Made by a program: the position numbers and the translations under genes. DNA of 64,000 nt, from the NCBI GenBank assembly GCA_021014325.1, contig CM037462.1:9344501-9408500 (forward strand), read 5' to 3'. A model generated the notes under the pieces. The model was not told the DNA's origin, did no database searches, and was given only the letters and a program-made list of their open reading frames with translations. Position 1 is the first letter of the stretch; each line of letters opens with the position of its first letter. Positions 10,201 to 21,244 of the stretch are shown piece by piece. This stretch comes from Plazaster borealis (lineage: Eukaryota > Echinodermata > Asteroidea > Forcipulatida > Labidiasteridae).

Positions 10201-10438
10201 TCTGCACAATCTTGGGTGTTAAAATTGACACCATGGGTGTTGTCACATAATATATACCGAAAAAAAGAAGCAAAATTTACACCTATATAGGGTGTTAAAA
10301 TAACACTAATTTCTGCCAACACAATTACATTGGTGTTATTTTAAAACCCTACGATGTTAATTTTGTTTCTCTCTTCGGTATTTATTTGTGACAACACCCT
10401 TTGTGTCAATGTTAACACCCCATTTTTTTTGCAGTGTA
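10201..10438 (+). mobile_element. Family G palindromic element, copy 1
   Basis: It is built of GGTGTTAAAATTGACACC-like words in inverted order and closes with TTTTTTGCAGTGTA; the left CACTGCAAAA end is decayed. The element is a long imperfect palindrome with GTGTTATTTTAA / TTAAAATAACAC in the middle. Copies also at 22694, 51645, 58776 and 61765. No coding capacity. Confidence 0.75.
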
Positions 10439-11227
10439 CAATTAAACGCAAGAAGATATTTTACAAACAAACACAAATAATGAAAGAAAAGAAAAAATAA
10501 AGAAAGAGGAAAAACAGCAGGGGAAAAAACAAACAAACATTGAGGGTCCCCGCCCGGTTATTGCATTCGTGTGTGTCCCCCTCCCCCTCCCCCGCGAAAT
10601 TACAGTCAAGATTACTAAACTGTGAATTAGTTATCACTTTGGAATTAAAAACTACGGTGCGAATTCTGTATTACGTAGGTCATTTACCGTTACGGATTAC
10701 TTCCGTAATTCGAACTACAAGTTCATAATTACGAAGTACTAATCTTCACTTCGAATTTACTAATCCGCAATGTACTGTCTTTTGTTTTTGTATGATCCCT
10801 AATAATTACAAACTACGAATTGGTAACTGCGAATCCAGATATGCCGGTGGTTCAACATCACACACGTGTGTATTGACTATTTTGAACACCACTTGGTCAC
10901 GTGGTTCACTGCACAGCGTCACTTTATGAGTAACAATCGAACATCAAGTGGTTTCCATCAGTGGAATTGTGTTCTCTGAATCATTGGTGTGTCAACAATG
11001 AATGTTTTACCTGCTGTAAACATTAAACAAAATTACCGGTAGTTGCCGAATTCAGATGATTTATAGATATGTAACTAGTAGCTTGAATTGTGTCGTTTCA
11101 ACGACGAACGATTTACCATGTTATTAAACGCCACAAATTCACTGTCAAGAAGCCGCCTTATAAATTATGTTTAAGTGCGTACAGTAGGCTAAGTGTCACT
11201 CCCACGTCATATTTACAGGTGACTTAA
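10439..11227. other. No gene recognised; low-complexity TTACGAA-type stretch
   Basis: No gene. From about 10605 to 10845 the sequence keeps returning to TAATTACGAA / TTCGTAATT-like words at irregular spacing, a decayed short-period repeat. Confidence 0.45.
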
Positions 11228-11345
11228 AGTTGCGAAGCCCGATTTTCGCTGAAATAATGTTTTTTCACCGTACGAATTTTGACAGATGATGATGTTTCAA
11301 AACGAAATAAACATGCACAAACTTTCGCATATGCCACTTTGTAAC
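11228..11345 (-). repeat. Family W dispersed repeat, copy 3
   Basis: The reverse complement contains GAAACATCATCATCTGTCAA, AATTCGTACGGTG and TTTCAGCGAAAATCGGGCT, matching 22375-22525. Confidence 0.6.
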
Positions 11346-12073
11346 TCATGTTAGAACAATGAGGTAGGCCTACATACCTTGGTGGTATAAACCATTAAAA
11401 ACAAACTACCTCGGGAACATTTTTGTTTTGTTCCGCTTGAAAGTATTGTCCATTAGGAAGTCGCAGAACTTATCGGATGGCCTACCGGTCTGCAGCCAGT
11501 AGACCGAAAACATATTTTAGTTAATTAGGCCTACTCATTAAGTTTTTAGCAAAAATAGTTGAAACCCTTTAAGTTCTATCCTCAGACAGGCCCGATTGAC
11601 ATGGTCTATGACCCTATAGGCAGTGTGACTCATGGGCCCGGAATCTCCAGTTAGAAAACACTTTCTACATAGACTTGTGCACAAAAAAAATATTGCGGTT
11701 TTACAGTGAAAACACATACTAATTAACACACACTCACAAAATTGTAGTTTTTCTTCTTCAAACTGTCTCTACAACATCTGGAAAGGTTATTAGCTTCGAA
11801 AAAAAATATGAAATCAACATTATACAGGAGTTATACACGTTTCCCGACGGTCTACTGGCTGCAGTACCTAATGGCACTCGTGTAAATCTGACAGGGGTGG
11901 GGCATCGCAGGGTTTTAAAGAAATCACGTCTAGCTGAAAAAGAAAAGAAGTTCCCGCTTTATAAGGAAGACGTTTTTTAAGTTTTCTTTTCCTTTTTCCT
12001 ATTTTAGCTTTCGGCACAAGGTGTCACGAGGCCAGTATAACTATTTCTACATGCTCAAAATCAAGAGCTACCG
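11346..12073. other. No gene recognised
   Basis: No supported feature. GGTCTGCAGCCAGTAGACC-like words appear near 11488 and 11850 but no element could be bounded. Confidence 0.4.
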
Positions 12074-12449
12074 TTAAAGGCACTGAACACGTTTGGAAAT
12101 TGTCAAAGACCAGTGTGCTCACCTGGTGTATCCCAACATGTATGCATCCAATAACAAGCCTGTGAAAATTTGGGCTCAATCGGTCATCGAAGTTGCAAGA
12201 AAATGATGAAAGAAAAAACACCCTTGTTGTACAAATTTGTGTGCTTTCAGATAGGAATAAAAACCTCTTGCAAGAAGTTTTTATTATTTTAGTGAGAAAT
12301 TACCTCTTTCTCAAAAACTACGTTACTTCAGAGGGAGTCGTTTCCTACAATGTTTTATACTATCAACAGCTCTCTGTTGCTTGTTATCAAGTAAGTATTT
12401 ATGCAAATATTTTTTTTGAGTCATTACCAAACGTGTACGATACATTTAG
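12074..12449 (+). mobile_element. Family A TTAA MITE, copy 3
   Basis: Left end TTAAAGGCACTGAACACG at 12074; right end ACGATACATTTAG, with the final TTAA decayed. The centre reads AACCTCTTGCAAGAAGTT, one arm base off the family consensus. The conserved acceptor-like GTGCTTTCAG lies before the centre and the donor-like CAAGTAAGT after it. Non-coding. Confidence 0.9.
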
Positions 12450-12798
12450 GTGCATCTTGAAGAAACAAACATTGGGACACACAGCAAAGACGATGCCGTA
12501 AAGAAAATTCACCGTAAATAATAAAATAATGTGAAAAAGTGGTGCCCTTTACAACCAGTAAAGTGGCATTATCCGGTCGCTGAAATTTATCGCCGTAATC
12601 ATACTGTCATATGCCCCTTGGGTGATCCCATGACCTATATCTTTAGGTTCTCCGTTAAAGATGTCTTTAGTTATTAGCTCACTTATGAATTTATGTATTC
12701 TAACGCAAAAAGAGTGTGGGGAGATAGAGAAAACACAATTGCTTTAATGGTTCACTCCGGATGGTATGGGGACGAGGTAAAACAATCTGAGAGTGAGT
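12450..12798. other. No gene recognised
   Basis: Unique-looking AT-rich sequence between two family A copies; nothing supported. Confidence 0.4.
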
Positions 12799-13172
12799 TT
12801 AAAGGTATCGTACACGTTTGGTAATGACTCAAAACAAATATTAGCATCAAACCTTACTTGGTAACAAGCAACGGAGAGCTGTTGATAGTATAAAGCATTG
12901 TGAGAAACGACTCCCTCTGAAGTAACGTAGTTTTTGAGAAAGAGGTAATTTCTCACTAAAATAATAAAAACTTCTTGCAAGAAGTTTTTATTCCTATCTG
13001 AAAGCACACAAATTTGTACAACAAGGGTGTTTTTTCTTTCATCATTTTGTTGCAACTTCGATGACCAATTGAGCCCAAATTTTCACAGGCTTGTTATTTT
13101 ATGCATATGTTGGTATACACCAAGTGAGAACACTGGTCTTTGACAATTACCAAACGTATTCAGTGCCTTTAA
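12799..13172 (-). mobile_element. Family A TTAA MITE, copy 4
   Basis: TTAA at 12799-12802 and 13169-13172; ends TTAAAGGTATCGTACACG and CAGTGCCTTTAA. Central palindrome AAACTTCTTGCAAGAAGTTT is perfect. Full length, well preserved. Confidence 0.93.
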
Positions 13173-14310
13173 AGGCGCGATGCACTTTCGCACTTTGTAA
13201 AATAAAGTTTTATCTTAAATAATTTTGACGGCATATTCCTTCGGAATGAAAGAGTGAATTACGGATCCTATGGGCGGGTTGATATGATTAAAACGGGTAC
13301 GGAGGTCGACGGAACAGTCTGCGATCCAGTTAATAAAAAAATGTAATCAATTTCTGAGCGGATTGAAGTTGGGTCTTTGTCCGTTTAACGATTGGCATCT
13401 ACTGTGTGCTATTATTGGTTGGAGAGAAGAAAAATATTCCCAATAAAGTTGAATTTCATAATTGGTTGTATTCAGCCCATTCTTAGGACCCGGAATGGTA
13501 GATATAAATTGACGATTCAATATTGGTTTCGCCTTTAAAGGTCAAACAACAGGATCCTTATTGTCGACTTGAAACCGAGCAGCTTTTCAAGATCGGGGAA
13601 AAAAAACTAGTTCACGAAACTTCATTTCCTTGCCTGAATGACGATAACAGAAATACTTATCCCGTTCTTGATCGGCTGACTGCCGGCAACCACTCTTAAA
13701 CGTGAACTTTGACGAGGCCGCGTCAACCGGGGCTGACAACAGAAACCACGGTATGCCCCCCGGCTTAAAACCCGGCAAGAAACACAACCCGTAATCGTAT
13801 TTAGAAACCAATTTGCGAGCGCCGTATAACTCCGACTATCACTATCAGAGACGAAAACAGTTCCTCACTACATCTGTGCGCCGTTTGTCTTTAGGTGAGA
13901 GAGAAGAAGAAAGAAAAGAAAAATGGTCGGTTGTGTTGTATCGGCTATCGTTGGTTTAGATTATTTAACTGTTATTTCTGTGCCAGTACGTATGGTTCAG
14001 GTTACATGAATGCTCGTCTGATTTCAGTTTATAACTCCATGGTTTCAGGATGTAGCGGGTAGAACATGTGAAGGGTTTATTTATGTTTCGTTCAGAGGTC
14101 AGTGTGTAAGTTGATAGATGAGATATATTGCACTCCTGTTTGAATTATTGCATTTTGGAGGCAGTTGATTTAGACGTGACTGTAAGGTAATTGTGTTTAT
14201 AAAACGCTTATGAGAGTCAGAAATTGACACTTTTCTCACTGTAACCGATATTCGTCTGATGTGAAAACTATGGATTAAAAAAAGAATGGCTGCTTAAAGT
14301 TAATGACTTT
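13173..14310. other. No gene recognised
   Basis: No exon with splice borders and no repeat ends seen. A 74-codon minus frame at 13587-13811 has fair composition but no recognisable motif and no clear splice signals. Confidence 0.4.
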
Positions 14311-14436
14311 TTAAAGACAAAGTGCAGCATTGGTGATTATTGGGGGTATATTTGTATAACTTTCTCAAAAGTTCACAAAATTATCAAGTTTCTAATCCTC
14401 CATATAAATTATTTATGTCTGAAATACTGTCAAATA

Positions 14437-15058
14437 GTGGCGTGTCGTGGCCGAGCGGTTAAAGGTATCGTACACGTTTAGTAATGACTCAAAACAAATA
14501 TTAGCATAAAAACTTACTTGGTAACAAGCAACGGAGAGCTGTTGATAGTATAACATTGTAGGAAACGACTCCCTCTGAAGTAACGTAGTTTTTGAGAAAG
14601 AGGTAATTTCTCACTAAAATAATAAAAACTTCTTGCAAGAAGTTTTTATTCCTATCTGAAAGCACACAAATTTGTACAACAAGGGTGTTTTTTCTTTCAT
14701 CATTTTCTTGCAACTTCGATGACCAATTGAGCCCAAATTTTCACAGGCTTGTTATTTTATGCATATGTTGGGATACACCAAATGAGAACACTGGTCTTTG
14801 ACAATTTCCAAACGTGTTCAGTGCCTTTAAGAGCACTGGACTCAAGCTCTGGTGCTTCTGAGTGTGGGTTCGAATCCCAGTCGTGACACTTGTGTCCTTG
14901 AGCATGATACTTTAATACCGTGGAAGAGTAAGGGGTTAACCCTGGTGTTTCTGGTTCACACATAATAGCAAACACCCGGTACAGGTTTCCTCAGTGATTA
15001 AGTTCACTTATGATGCGTCCCTATTATCGTGACCAGAAATATATAATAATAAAGTCAA
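14437..15058 (+). mobile_element. SINE-1 (class II tRNA-derived), copy 1, split by MITE
   Basis: With the MITE removed the head reads GTCGTGGCCGAGCGGTTAAG (A box), and a B box GGGTTCGAATCCC follows at 14866-14878. The head resembles Leu/Ser tRNAs with a long variable arm. The body has CACTTGTGTCCTTGAGCA as at 35104. Candidate target duplication GTCAA on both sides. Not a functional tRNA: the acceptor stem does not pair well. Confidence 0.85.
14459..14830 (-). mobile_element. Family A TTAA MITE, copy 5, inside SINE A box region
   Basis: Flanked by TTAA at 14459-14462 and 14827-14830. Removing the element and one TTAA restores the tRNA-like GAGCGGTTAAGAGCACTGG of the SINE head, which shows that TTAA is the target duplication. 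Centre AAACTTCTTGCAAGAAGTTT. Confidence 0.95.
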
Positions 15059-15190
15059 GAAAATAGCATTTGAAAGCCTCCCAAATTCTGCTTATTTCGA
15101 TAGCGGCAATCGAAATAAGCATACTTTTGAATCTTTCTAAAATTCCCACACAGCTCTTCTTTTAATACTAAAACGGGACCACCAGGTTGG

Positions 15191-15939
15191 TTCTATGGGA
15201 ATGTTAATTGAACACTTAAGGATTGGAATGAACTTCCTACTCCCAAAACCAAAGCACTTTGCCGTATAAAACAACATGCCCCTTTTTTTGCTGGTGATGG
15301 CTGGTGATAGAGACTCATCATCGTGGTTAGTCTCACATTCAGCCGTTGACAGGAACATTTTTTCCTCAGTGCAGAAAATGTTCTCTCTATCCCGCATTAG
15401 CAGAGAGCAATATCGGCGGCTTATGTGAACTGTGGTTTTAATTCCGTGCTCTCCTGAGTTGTTGGTTGTAATGGATTTTCTTGAACTCCCTAATGACGAG
15501 CAATCTCATTCACGAATTGGACACGAATTACCGTAAATCTGGAGACTTAATACCCGGGGAAAGAGTCTCAAACCTCCGGTAGCCGTCAACTCAGGAAAGG
15601 CCACACTGTGTTGTTTGTAAAAGATCGACAATAATACAATCCTATATAAATACGGGAAAAGATATAAGGAGAAAGCCGAGAGGGCGAGTGTATCCATAAC
15701 TGTGATTGAAATACATGCATTTTATTTCTAAATTGAGAAGTGCAGTGTGATTTGAGATGACAGGAACTAAAATTCTAACACACTGTGATTGGATTCAAGC
15801 CATGATACGTGCGCCGGGGTAGATCACTCGACGGGGGACGCCTGCTAAGTCCCTGTTATTGTTGTAACTCCCTCGGATGAAGCACCTAGCGTACATGACC
15901 GGTCGTAATGAGAGCCAGGACAACGGTAATCGAACCTGG
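15191..15939. other. No gene recognised
   Basis: No supported feature. Confidence 0.4.
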
Positions 15940-16025
15940 CCAATCAACCTTGGCAGCCATGTTTCATGTGCAGTATAAATTAATGTAACCAAGCCGAGGT
16001 TTGAAAGAAAGATATAGTCTGGTGC
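15940..16025 (+). repeat. Family Q fragment
   Basis: It shares CTTGGCAGCCATGTT and AATGTAACCAAGCCGAGG with 59019-59198 and 53008-53140. Ends not visible; weak. Confidence 0.35.
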
Positions 16026-16504
16026 CTGGTCTCTGTAAGTGATAGCTATCAAGCTATAGGGAAGATGGCAATAATATGCAAAGAGTTACTACTTAAGCGG
16101 CTTCTGTTATGGCAGTGGCAGTTTTCAATATACTGTAACAAAATGCGATCTATTCTAGCTGTATACATCTGATGTGTTGACAACATTGGGTAAATTGTGA
16201 GTAGATTGGTACCCATATTCCAGTTAATAGAGCAACCATTGGTTTAATAATCAAAGCATGTAGGGTAAACGACTTTGTTTTGTGAGATTATGTCTTTCAA
16301 CCTGATATCTGCGGGCGGCACGGCGTGCCGTTCAATCTTGATATGAGATCATACACCCATGGGAACGAGGTTTGAGATCTTCGTAAGCAGCTGATCTACT
16401 ACTGGTCTCCATGGTCGAGTAGACTGGTTGACATGTACAGCATCCATTGGTTAAATTATTGAGTACGTTTTGGTACAAGACTGGTCGTTTTCAAAACTTG
16501 TTTA

Positions 16505-16962
16505 GTCTGATACTGCAACATTTCCTCATGTCTATAGCGGTTATGTTTAGTGTTTGTTTTATACATGCTGACTTTACACATGCTGACTTTATAAAAGAAT
16601 TATTGCACCGGTAAGATCTGTCATTCTGCAACATTTCCTCGTGTATATAGCGGTTATGTTTAGTGTTTGTTTTATACATGCTGACTTTAAAAGTAAAAGA
16701 ATTATTGCACCGGTAAGATCTGTCATTCTGCAACATTTCCTCGTGTATATAGCGGTTATGTTTAGTGTTTGTTGTATACATGCTGACTTTACACATGCTG
16801 ACTTTAAAAGTAAAAGAATTATTGCACCGGTAAGATCTGTCATTCTGCAACATTTCCTCGTGTGTATAGCGGTTATGTTTAGTGTTTGTTTGATACATGC
16901 TGACTTTACACATGCTGACTTTAAAAGTAAAAGGATTGCATCGGTAAGATCTGTCATCGTAC
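16505..16962. repeat. Minisatellite, four units of 102-117 bp
   Basis: Units start at 16513, 16626, 16728 and 16845 (CTGCAACATTTCCTCGTG). Each contains TAGCGGTTATGTTTAGTG, one or two copies of ACATGCTGACTTTA, and ATTGCACCGGTAAGATCTG. The length differences come from one or two copies of the inner 15-mer. Open frames of 111-157 codons on both strands are by-products of the repeat. Confidence 0.95.
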
Positions 16963-17855
16963 ATGTAGTTCTCTGAAAGTTTGGCGTTCCAACATCATTG
17001 ACTGCCCCCCCCCCTCCTTAGCCCGTGAGACCTATTCAGAGGGTTGCAGGTCACTACGCCTTTCGACCGTCTGATAAATAATTTACCCAGTTGAGTCTAT
17101 AGCGTTCTGCGTCACGCAAGCGCTGTTTCTCGTCACAGGCTTGGCATTTTTGTTCTTGCTCTGACAAGCATCGATACGACTAAAAGCTACCCGCATGTTG
17201 CAACTTCTCTATACCTAAACCGCCCTCCTGTCCGAAATGTCTGGCGCAACTTTTACAAGAGTAAAGCCGGCCCCGCTAAAAATAAACCCCCATTTCAACA
17301 TCAACAGTGTCATCAGAGGCGCAAGAATGCTAGGCTATGATAACATTGCGAAAAGGGTCTCTGAGATTGTTTCAGGTTGAACGTATACATCGAGTCGGGT
17401 TGCCTCCTTCATGAGGCCTTCCAGTCGGCCGTATTTTGGTTGCTGGCGTCCCGTGGGCTTTATCGGGAGTTTTCGCTCCCGACACCGGGAGAAATGAAAG
17501 ATGGTCCTGTACGATAATTCCTTAATGTCATTATCTGACCTATCTCTTGTCGAGACATCTTTCTCCTGGGTATCAAAGACAGAGAAAGATTGGTAAAATA
17601 CAAGGGTTTCTGTAAAAAAAAAAGGAGAAGAGGAAGAAGAAGAAACACGATGACGGTTTAAGAGTCCAGTGAGATCTGTTGTCTAGATTTAATACTACAG
17701 GGGTTTGTGGTGTGATAAGAGGTAGATAGCCTGAATTTCTCGTGTCAAGGTCTGTTCTGTATATATTTTCTCGTTTCCACGCAGGTACATTTTCTCTCTC
17801 TAAGGGGATTAAAAGTATGACTTCTTATCTTTCAATTTCTCCCAAACACATTCAT
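16963..17855. other. No gene recognised
   Basis: Somewhat higher GC than average around 17000-17480, with a C run at 17005-17013. No splice-bordered frame or known repeat was found. Confidence 0.4.
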
Positions 17856-18229
17856 TTAAAGGCACGGAACACGTTTGGTAATTGTCAAAGACCAGTATTC
17901 TCACATGGTGTATCCCAACATATGCATAAAATAACAAGCCTGTGAAAGTTTGGGCTCAATTGGTCATTGAAGTTGCAAGAAAATGATGAAAGAAAAAACA
18001 CCCTTGTTGTACAAATTTGTGTGCTTTCAGATAGGAATAAAAGGCTTCTAGCTAGAAGTCTTTATTATTTTAGTGAGAAATTACCTCTTTCTCAAAAACT
18101 ACGTTACTTCAGAGGGAGTCGTTTCTCACAATGTTTTATACTATCAACAGCTCTCTGTTGCTTGTTACCAAGTAAGTTTTATGCTGATATATATTTTGAG
18201 TAATTACCAAACGTGTACAGTTCCTTTAG
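17856..18229 (+). mobile_element. Family A TTAA MITE, copy 6, altered centre
   Basis: Left end TTAAAGGCACGGAACACG; right end ACAGTTCCTTTAG with the TTAA decayed. The centre is GGCTTCTAGCTAGAAGTC, so both the middle four bases and the arms differ from the common TTGCAA centre, yet the palindrome stays. A family E element follows 8 bp later. Confidence 0.9.
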
Positions 18230-18237
18230 AGGTTCAT

Positions 18238-18613
18238 TTAAAGGGATTGTGTTTTGTTTGGTAATTGGAACCCACTGTTTGTTTCAACCCTATATATTTG
18301 TAGATATATACCATAAAACTAACCTGTGAAAATTTAATTTCAAAAGGTGGTATAGCGTTTTTGAGATATTGCCGAAAATCTGGAGCGGTTATGTCCACGC
18401 AGGAAGAATAATCTGCAATTGGATTACACAATCTGAGAAACGTTACTGCAGTAACGCTTCTCAGATTCAAATATCATTGGATAAATTTGATATATTTTTC
18501 CAAAACCGCAGTAAAATACATTATACTATCCAAAGCTGCTGTACCTTTTACCAAGTAAGTTTGTATTGCCATTAATTTTCAGAGTCATTACCAAACGTAT
18601 ACAGACCCTTTAA
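18238..18613 (+). mobile_element. Family E TTAA MITE, copy 2
   Basis: TTAAAGGGATTGTGTTTTG to ACAGACCCTTTAA. The central palindrome at 18430-18467 has outer arms AATCTGAGAA and inner TTACTGCAGTAA. The right half shares CCAAGTAAGTTTGTATTGCC with family A's CCAAGTAAGTTTTTATGC, so E and A are related or recombined. Confidence 0.88.
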
Positions 18614-18954
18614 AGGCAAAGGCTGGGATTTATTTATTTTAGTGTTTTTTTTTTTTGTGTTTTTTGCATTTGCAGAATCTATTACCTCTTAGTTCGTGGA
18701 GAAGATGCCGTCATTAAATGTAGACAATTGAAATAGACAGGATGCCCCAAAACTATAATTTTACTTATTGTTTCTATTTTTTTTAAAGTTTCAGTCAGTC
18801 TTTAACTTTATGTCTGGCAATTTAACATAACACAGTACATCCACAGAACTTGTACCGTACTTATTTAGTTTCAAAGCTGAAATGCATACCAGTACATTGT
18901 TTCAAGCTGATTTACTGTCAACATCAGGAAAATAGGATTCAAAGACCCACCCAC
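18614..18954. other. No gene recognised
   Basis: Unassigned AT-rich DNA with a T run near 18643-18654. Confidence 0.4.
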
Positions 18955-19050
18955 ACCCCAAATGACGGTTGCTTATTTTGATTGCAGCAATCGAAATAAT
19001 CACGTATTTACTGGAATGCATGGACACATTTTAAAGGGGACCAAAATGTG
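18955..19050 (+). repeat. Family X fragment
   Basis: Contains GCTTATTTTGATTG and CAATCGAAATAATCACG, the inner palindrome of family X. The rest of the element could not be traced. Confidence 0.45.
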
Positions 19051-19379
19051 ACCACTCAATTCGATGCAGTTATTCACAGGTTGATTCTTATGGTTTGATT
19101 ATTGATACCTAGAGTACAGGAAAGACTTTGTCTCACTAAAACTAATGATGCAGGGTCTGTGAATGACTACGTGTGTAGTGTTAGATGATCTGCGGGTTAG
19201 CTGAGCTTATTAAGGGTCGTGTTTAATTACAGTGGGTTTAATGTCACTGAGTCCAATTTACAGGCAACCAGTTCTAGGAAGTCTACAAGAAGAAGAACAA
19301 CAACAAATCACATGTCAATTTCCACATTGTTTTCTTGAGGGAAAACGTATGTTGTGGTGTGAAGTGTTCATTTTATATG
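19051..19379. other. No gene recognised
   Basis: Unassigned sequence leading into the minisatellite. Confidence 0.4.
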
Positions 19380-19995
19380 CAGTGAGGTTGTTTGGAGACG
19401 GTAAGAGGGTTGACGTTGTATACCATGTAAGATGCATGCACTGCATGATATCTTAATAATTGTATTCTTGCTCTAATTTTAATTCAAAACCAAAGAGGAT
19501 GTTAACCAAAGAGGATGATCGGAAAGTAGGAGGGTTGACTGTGTACAATGAAGACGCATTCACCACATGATCTCAAATAGCAGGCTGGCATAGTTTAACT
19601 ATTATTGAAAACCACAGTGGATGATATTAAATGGTCAGATAGTAGGAGGGTTGATTGTGTACTGTGAAGACGCATTTACCACATGATCTCACATTGCAGG
19701 CAGGCATAGTTTAACTATCATTGGAAACTACAGTGGATGATATTGAATGGTCAGATAGTAGGAGGGTTGATTGTGTACTGTGTATATGCGTTTACCGCAT
19801 GATATAATAATGCAGGCTGTCAAAGTTTCATCATTCAAAACCACAGTGGATGATATTGAATGGCCAGATAGTATGAGGGTTGACTGTGCACTATGTAGAT
19901 GCATTCACCACATGATATCATATTGCTGGCTGGCATAGTTTAACTATCATTCAAAACCACAGTGGATGATATTGAATAGTCAGACAGAAGTTGAC
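19380..19995. repeat. Minisatellite, about five to six units of 113-126 bp
   Basis: Units at about 19380, 19495, 19612, 19728, 19841 and 19967 (partial), marked by CACAGTGGATGATATTGAAT, GTAGGAGGGTTGA, CACATGATCTCA and TGGCATAGTTTAACTATCA. The first units are more diverged (AACCAAAGAGGATG). Non-coding. Confidence 0.9.
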
Positions 19996-20033
19996 TGTGT
20001 GTTGACGGTGAATCATTAGTGTCTATATTTTAG

Positions 20034-20076
20034 TTATATGCATTCATCGTACATTATGCATTCATCGTACATTATC
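20034..20076 (+). repeat. 18-bp direct repeat
   Basis: ATGCATTCATCGTACATT occurs twice back to back. Confidence 0.9.
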
Positions 20077-20442
20077 TCTATTGTGTAAGGACTACGTCAT
20101 AAAGCCAATCATAATCCCATTATCTAAAAGGCATACCGGTACGTCATCATTGACCTTGAATGTATAATTATTGCATCATTGGTTTGTGGAATAGTTAATT
20201 AGTTCCTATCCTGTAGTTTCCAGTAAATACACCATCTAAAAACCTGTTTCAACAAAATCAATATTTCATCCAACTCCTTGGGGGGGGGGGACACCCCAAA
20301 ACTACGCAGAACGGTTTGCAAATTTTCATTGATTTTGTGCACGTCCCTTAAACGCGCTATTTCGATCACCGCAGTCGAAAAAAAAACACCAAAACAGTTA
20401 TTCTGATGGTCTTTAAACCAAGTGTTTTTTTAATATCAATTT

Positions 20443-20536
20443 TTGACGGTATTTCGGAGGGAAATATTTCTCTGGATGATATTCTCTCTACCGTGACTCA
20501 ATATTCGCCAATTCCCTCTGAAATACCGTCAACATT
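20443..20536. repeat. Inverted repeat (hairpin-forming), 21-bp arms
   Basis: TTGACGGTATTTCGGAGGGAA is matched about 46 bp later by TTCCCTCTGAAATACCGTCAA, with one mismatch. It may be the core of an old foldback element; no flanking target duplication was identified. Confidence 0.85.
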
Positions 20537-20589
20537 TGTTTTAAATAATAGCATATAGTACGCGTTATATTCACTGCTGTTGGGTTTGT

Positions 20590-20624
20590 CGACTTGCTAT
20601 CGCGTGATAATAATAATAATAATA

Positions 20625-20659
<35 letters not shown>

Positions 20660-21036
20660 GCGGGATTTATATAGCGCCATTCCATCTAGATCATGGCGCT
20701 AGCAGGCAAAGCAGATAAAGATAAATAATGGTCATACTGGAAACAGGTGAGTTTTGATATATTTTTTAAAAGTCGAAACCGTGTCAAGTGTTCGGAGGTG
20801 CCGGGGTAAATTGTTCCAGAGCTTAGGACCAGATATTGAGAAGGCTTTGTCGGAAAAGGAGTTTCTGGACCTAGACACTGACAGCCATGTTTCGTCATAA
20901 ACGGGAACGTAAACCAGAACGACCAGGTACATATGGACAGATGAAATGATTGAGGTATTGGGGAGCTGTGTTGTGAAGACATTTGAAAATGTGAAGAGCA
21001 ATCTTAAAGATGATTCTTTGCCGGATATCGCCATGT
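20590..21036 (-). mobile_element. LINE 3' end with C-terminal ORF remnant (c)
   Basis: Minus-strand remnants in two frames: FKCLHNTAPQYLNHFI and YVPGRSGLRSRL, then after a frameshift near 20890 SRSRNSFSDKAFSISGPKLW, NNLPRHLR and FKKYIKTHLFPV with a stop at 20732. This is the usual order of a CR1/L2-like reverse-transcriptase C-terminus (APxYL...RSLRS...F...PKLWNxLP...FKKxLKTHLF; family knowledge). The tail GCGCTATATAAATCCCG leads into (ATT)n. Confidence 0.88.
20607..20659. repeat. (TAA)n microsatellite at LINE 3' end
   Basis: About 17 TAA units with one interruption. It is the 3' terminal repeat of the minus-strand LINE. Confidence 0.95.
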
Positions 21037-21244
21037 TGCGTTATAATCGCCATAATTTCCTTGCGATCGGCTTTCTCTTGAGTTATATGGCGGTATTTTG
21101 CGTTATATCAGGGGGGGGGGTTCTTCTCGATTATGAGCCACCGTATCTCTTAGCTTTCAGACTCAAACTCATCAACATTTCTCTCGAATTAGCAATCCAT
21201 ATTTCGTCTGTCAGAAGCATTGTTCTTCATTCCAATTCACTAAC

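Larger units (their letters stand above)
14311..15190 (+). mobile_element. Family X element, interrupted by a SINE and a MITE
   Basis: The left part (14311 to about 14436) starts TTAAAGACAAAGTG and reaches TCTGAAATACTGTCAA. The right part (from about 15052) continues AAATAGCATTTGAAAG, then the palindrome CTTATTTCGAT...AATCGAAATAAG at 15092-15121. The same order without interruption is seen at 38350-38600. The SINE lies between the halves with GTCAA on both sides. The right end is approximate. Confidence 0.65.

Noticed and set aside
9967..10322. Overlapping frames on both strands, 80-93 codons
   Set aside because: They run into the family G element and lack motifs.
12193..12501. A recurring frame of about 70-115 codons (NDERKNTLVVQ-like) seen in most family A copies
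   Set aside because: It is the translation of a non-coding MITE that is present many times. Several copies have indels not divisible by three and it has no protein motif, so similarity of copies explains the recurrence.
14444..14888. tRNA-Leu/Ser gene
   Set aside because: With the MITE removed the A and B boxes are good, but the acceptor stem does not pair, and the same sequence continues into a SINE body seen at three other places.
20488..20685. Frame with a long isoleucine/leucine run
   Set aside because: It is the translated (TAA)n tail of a LINE.
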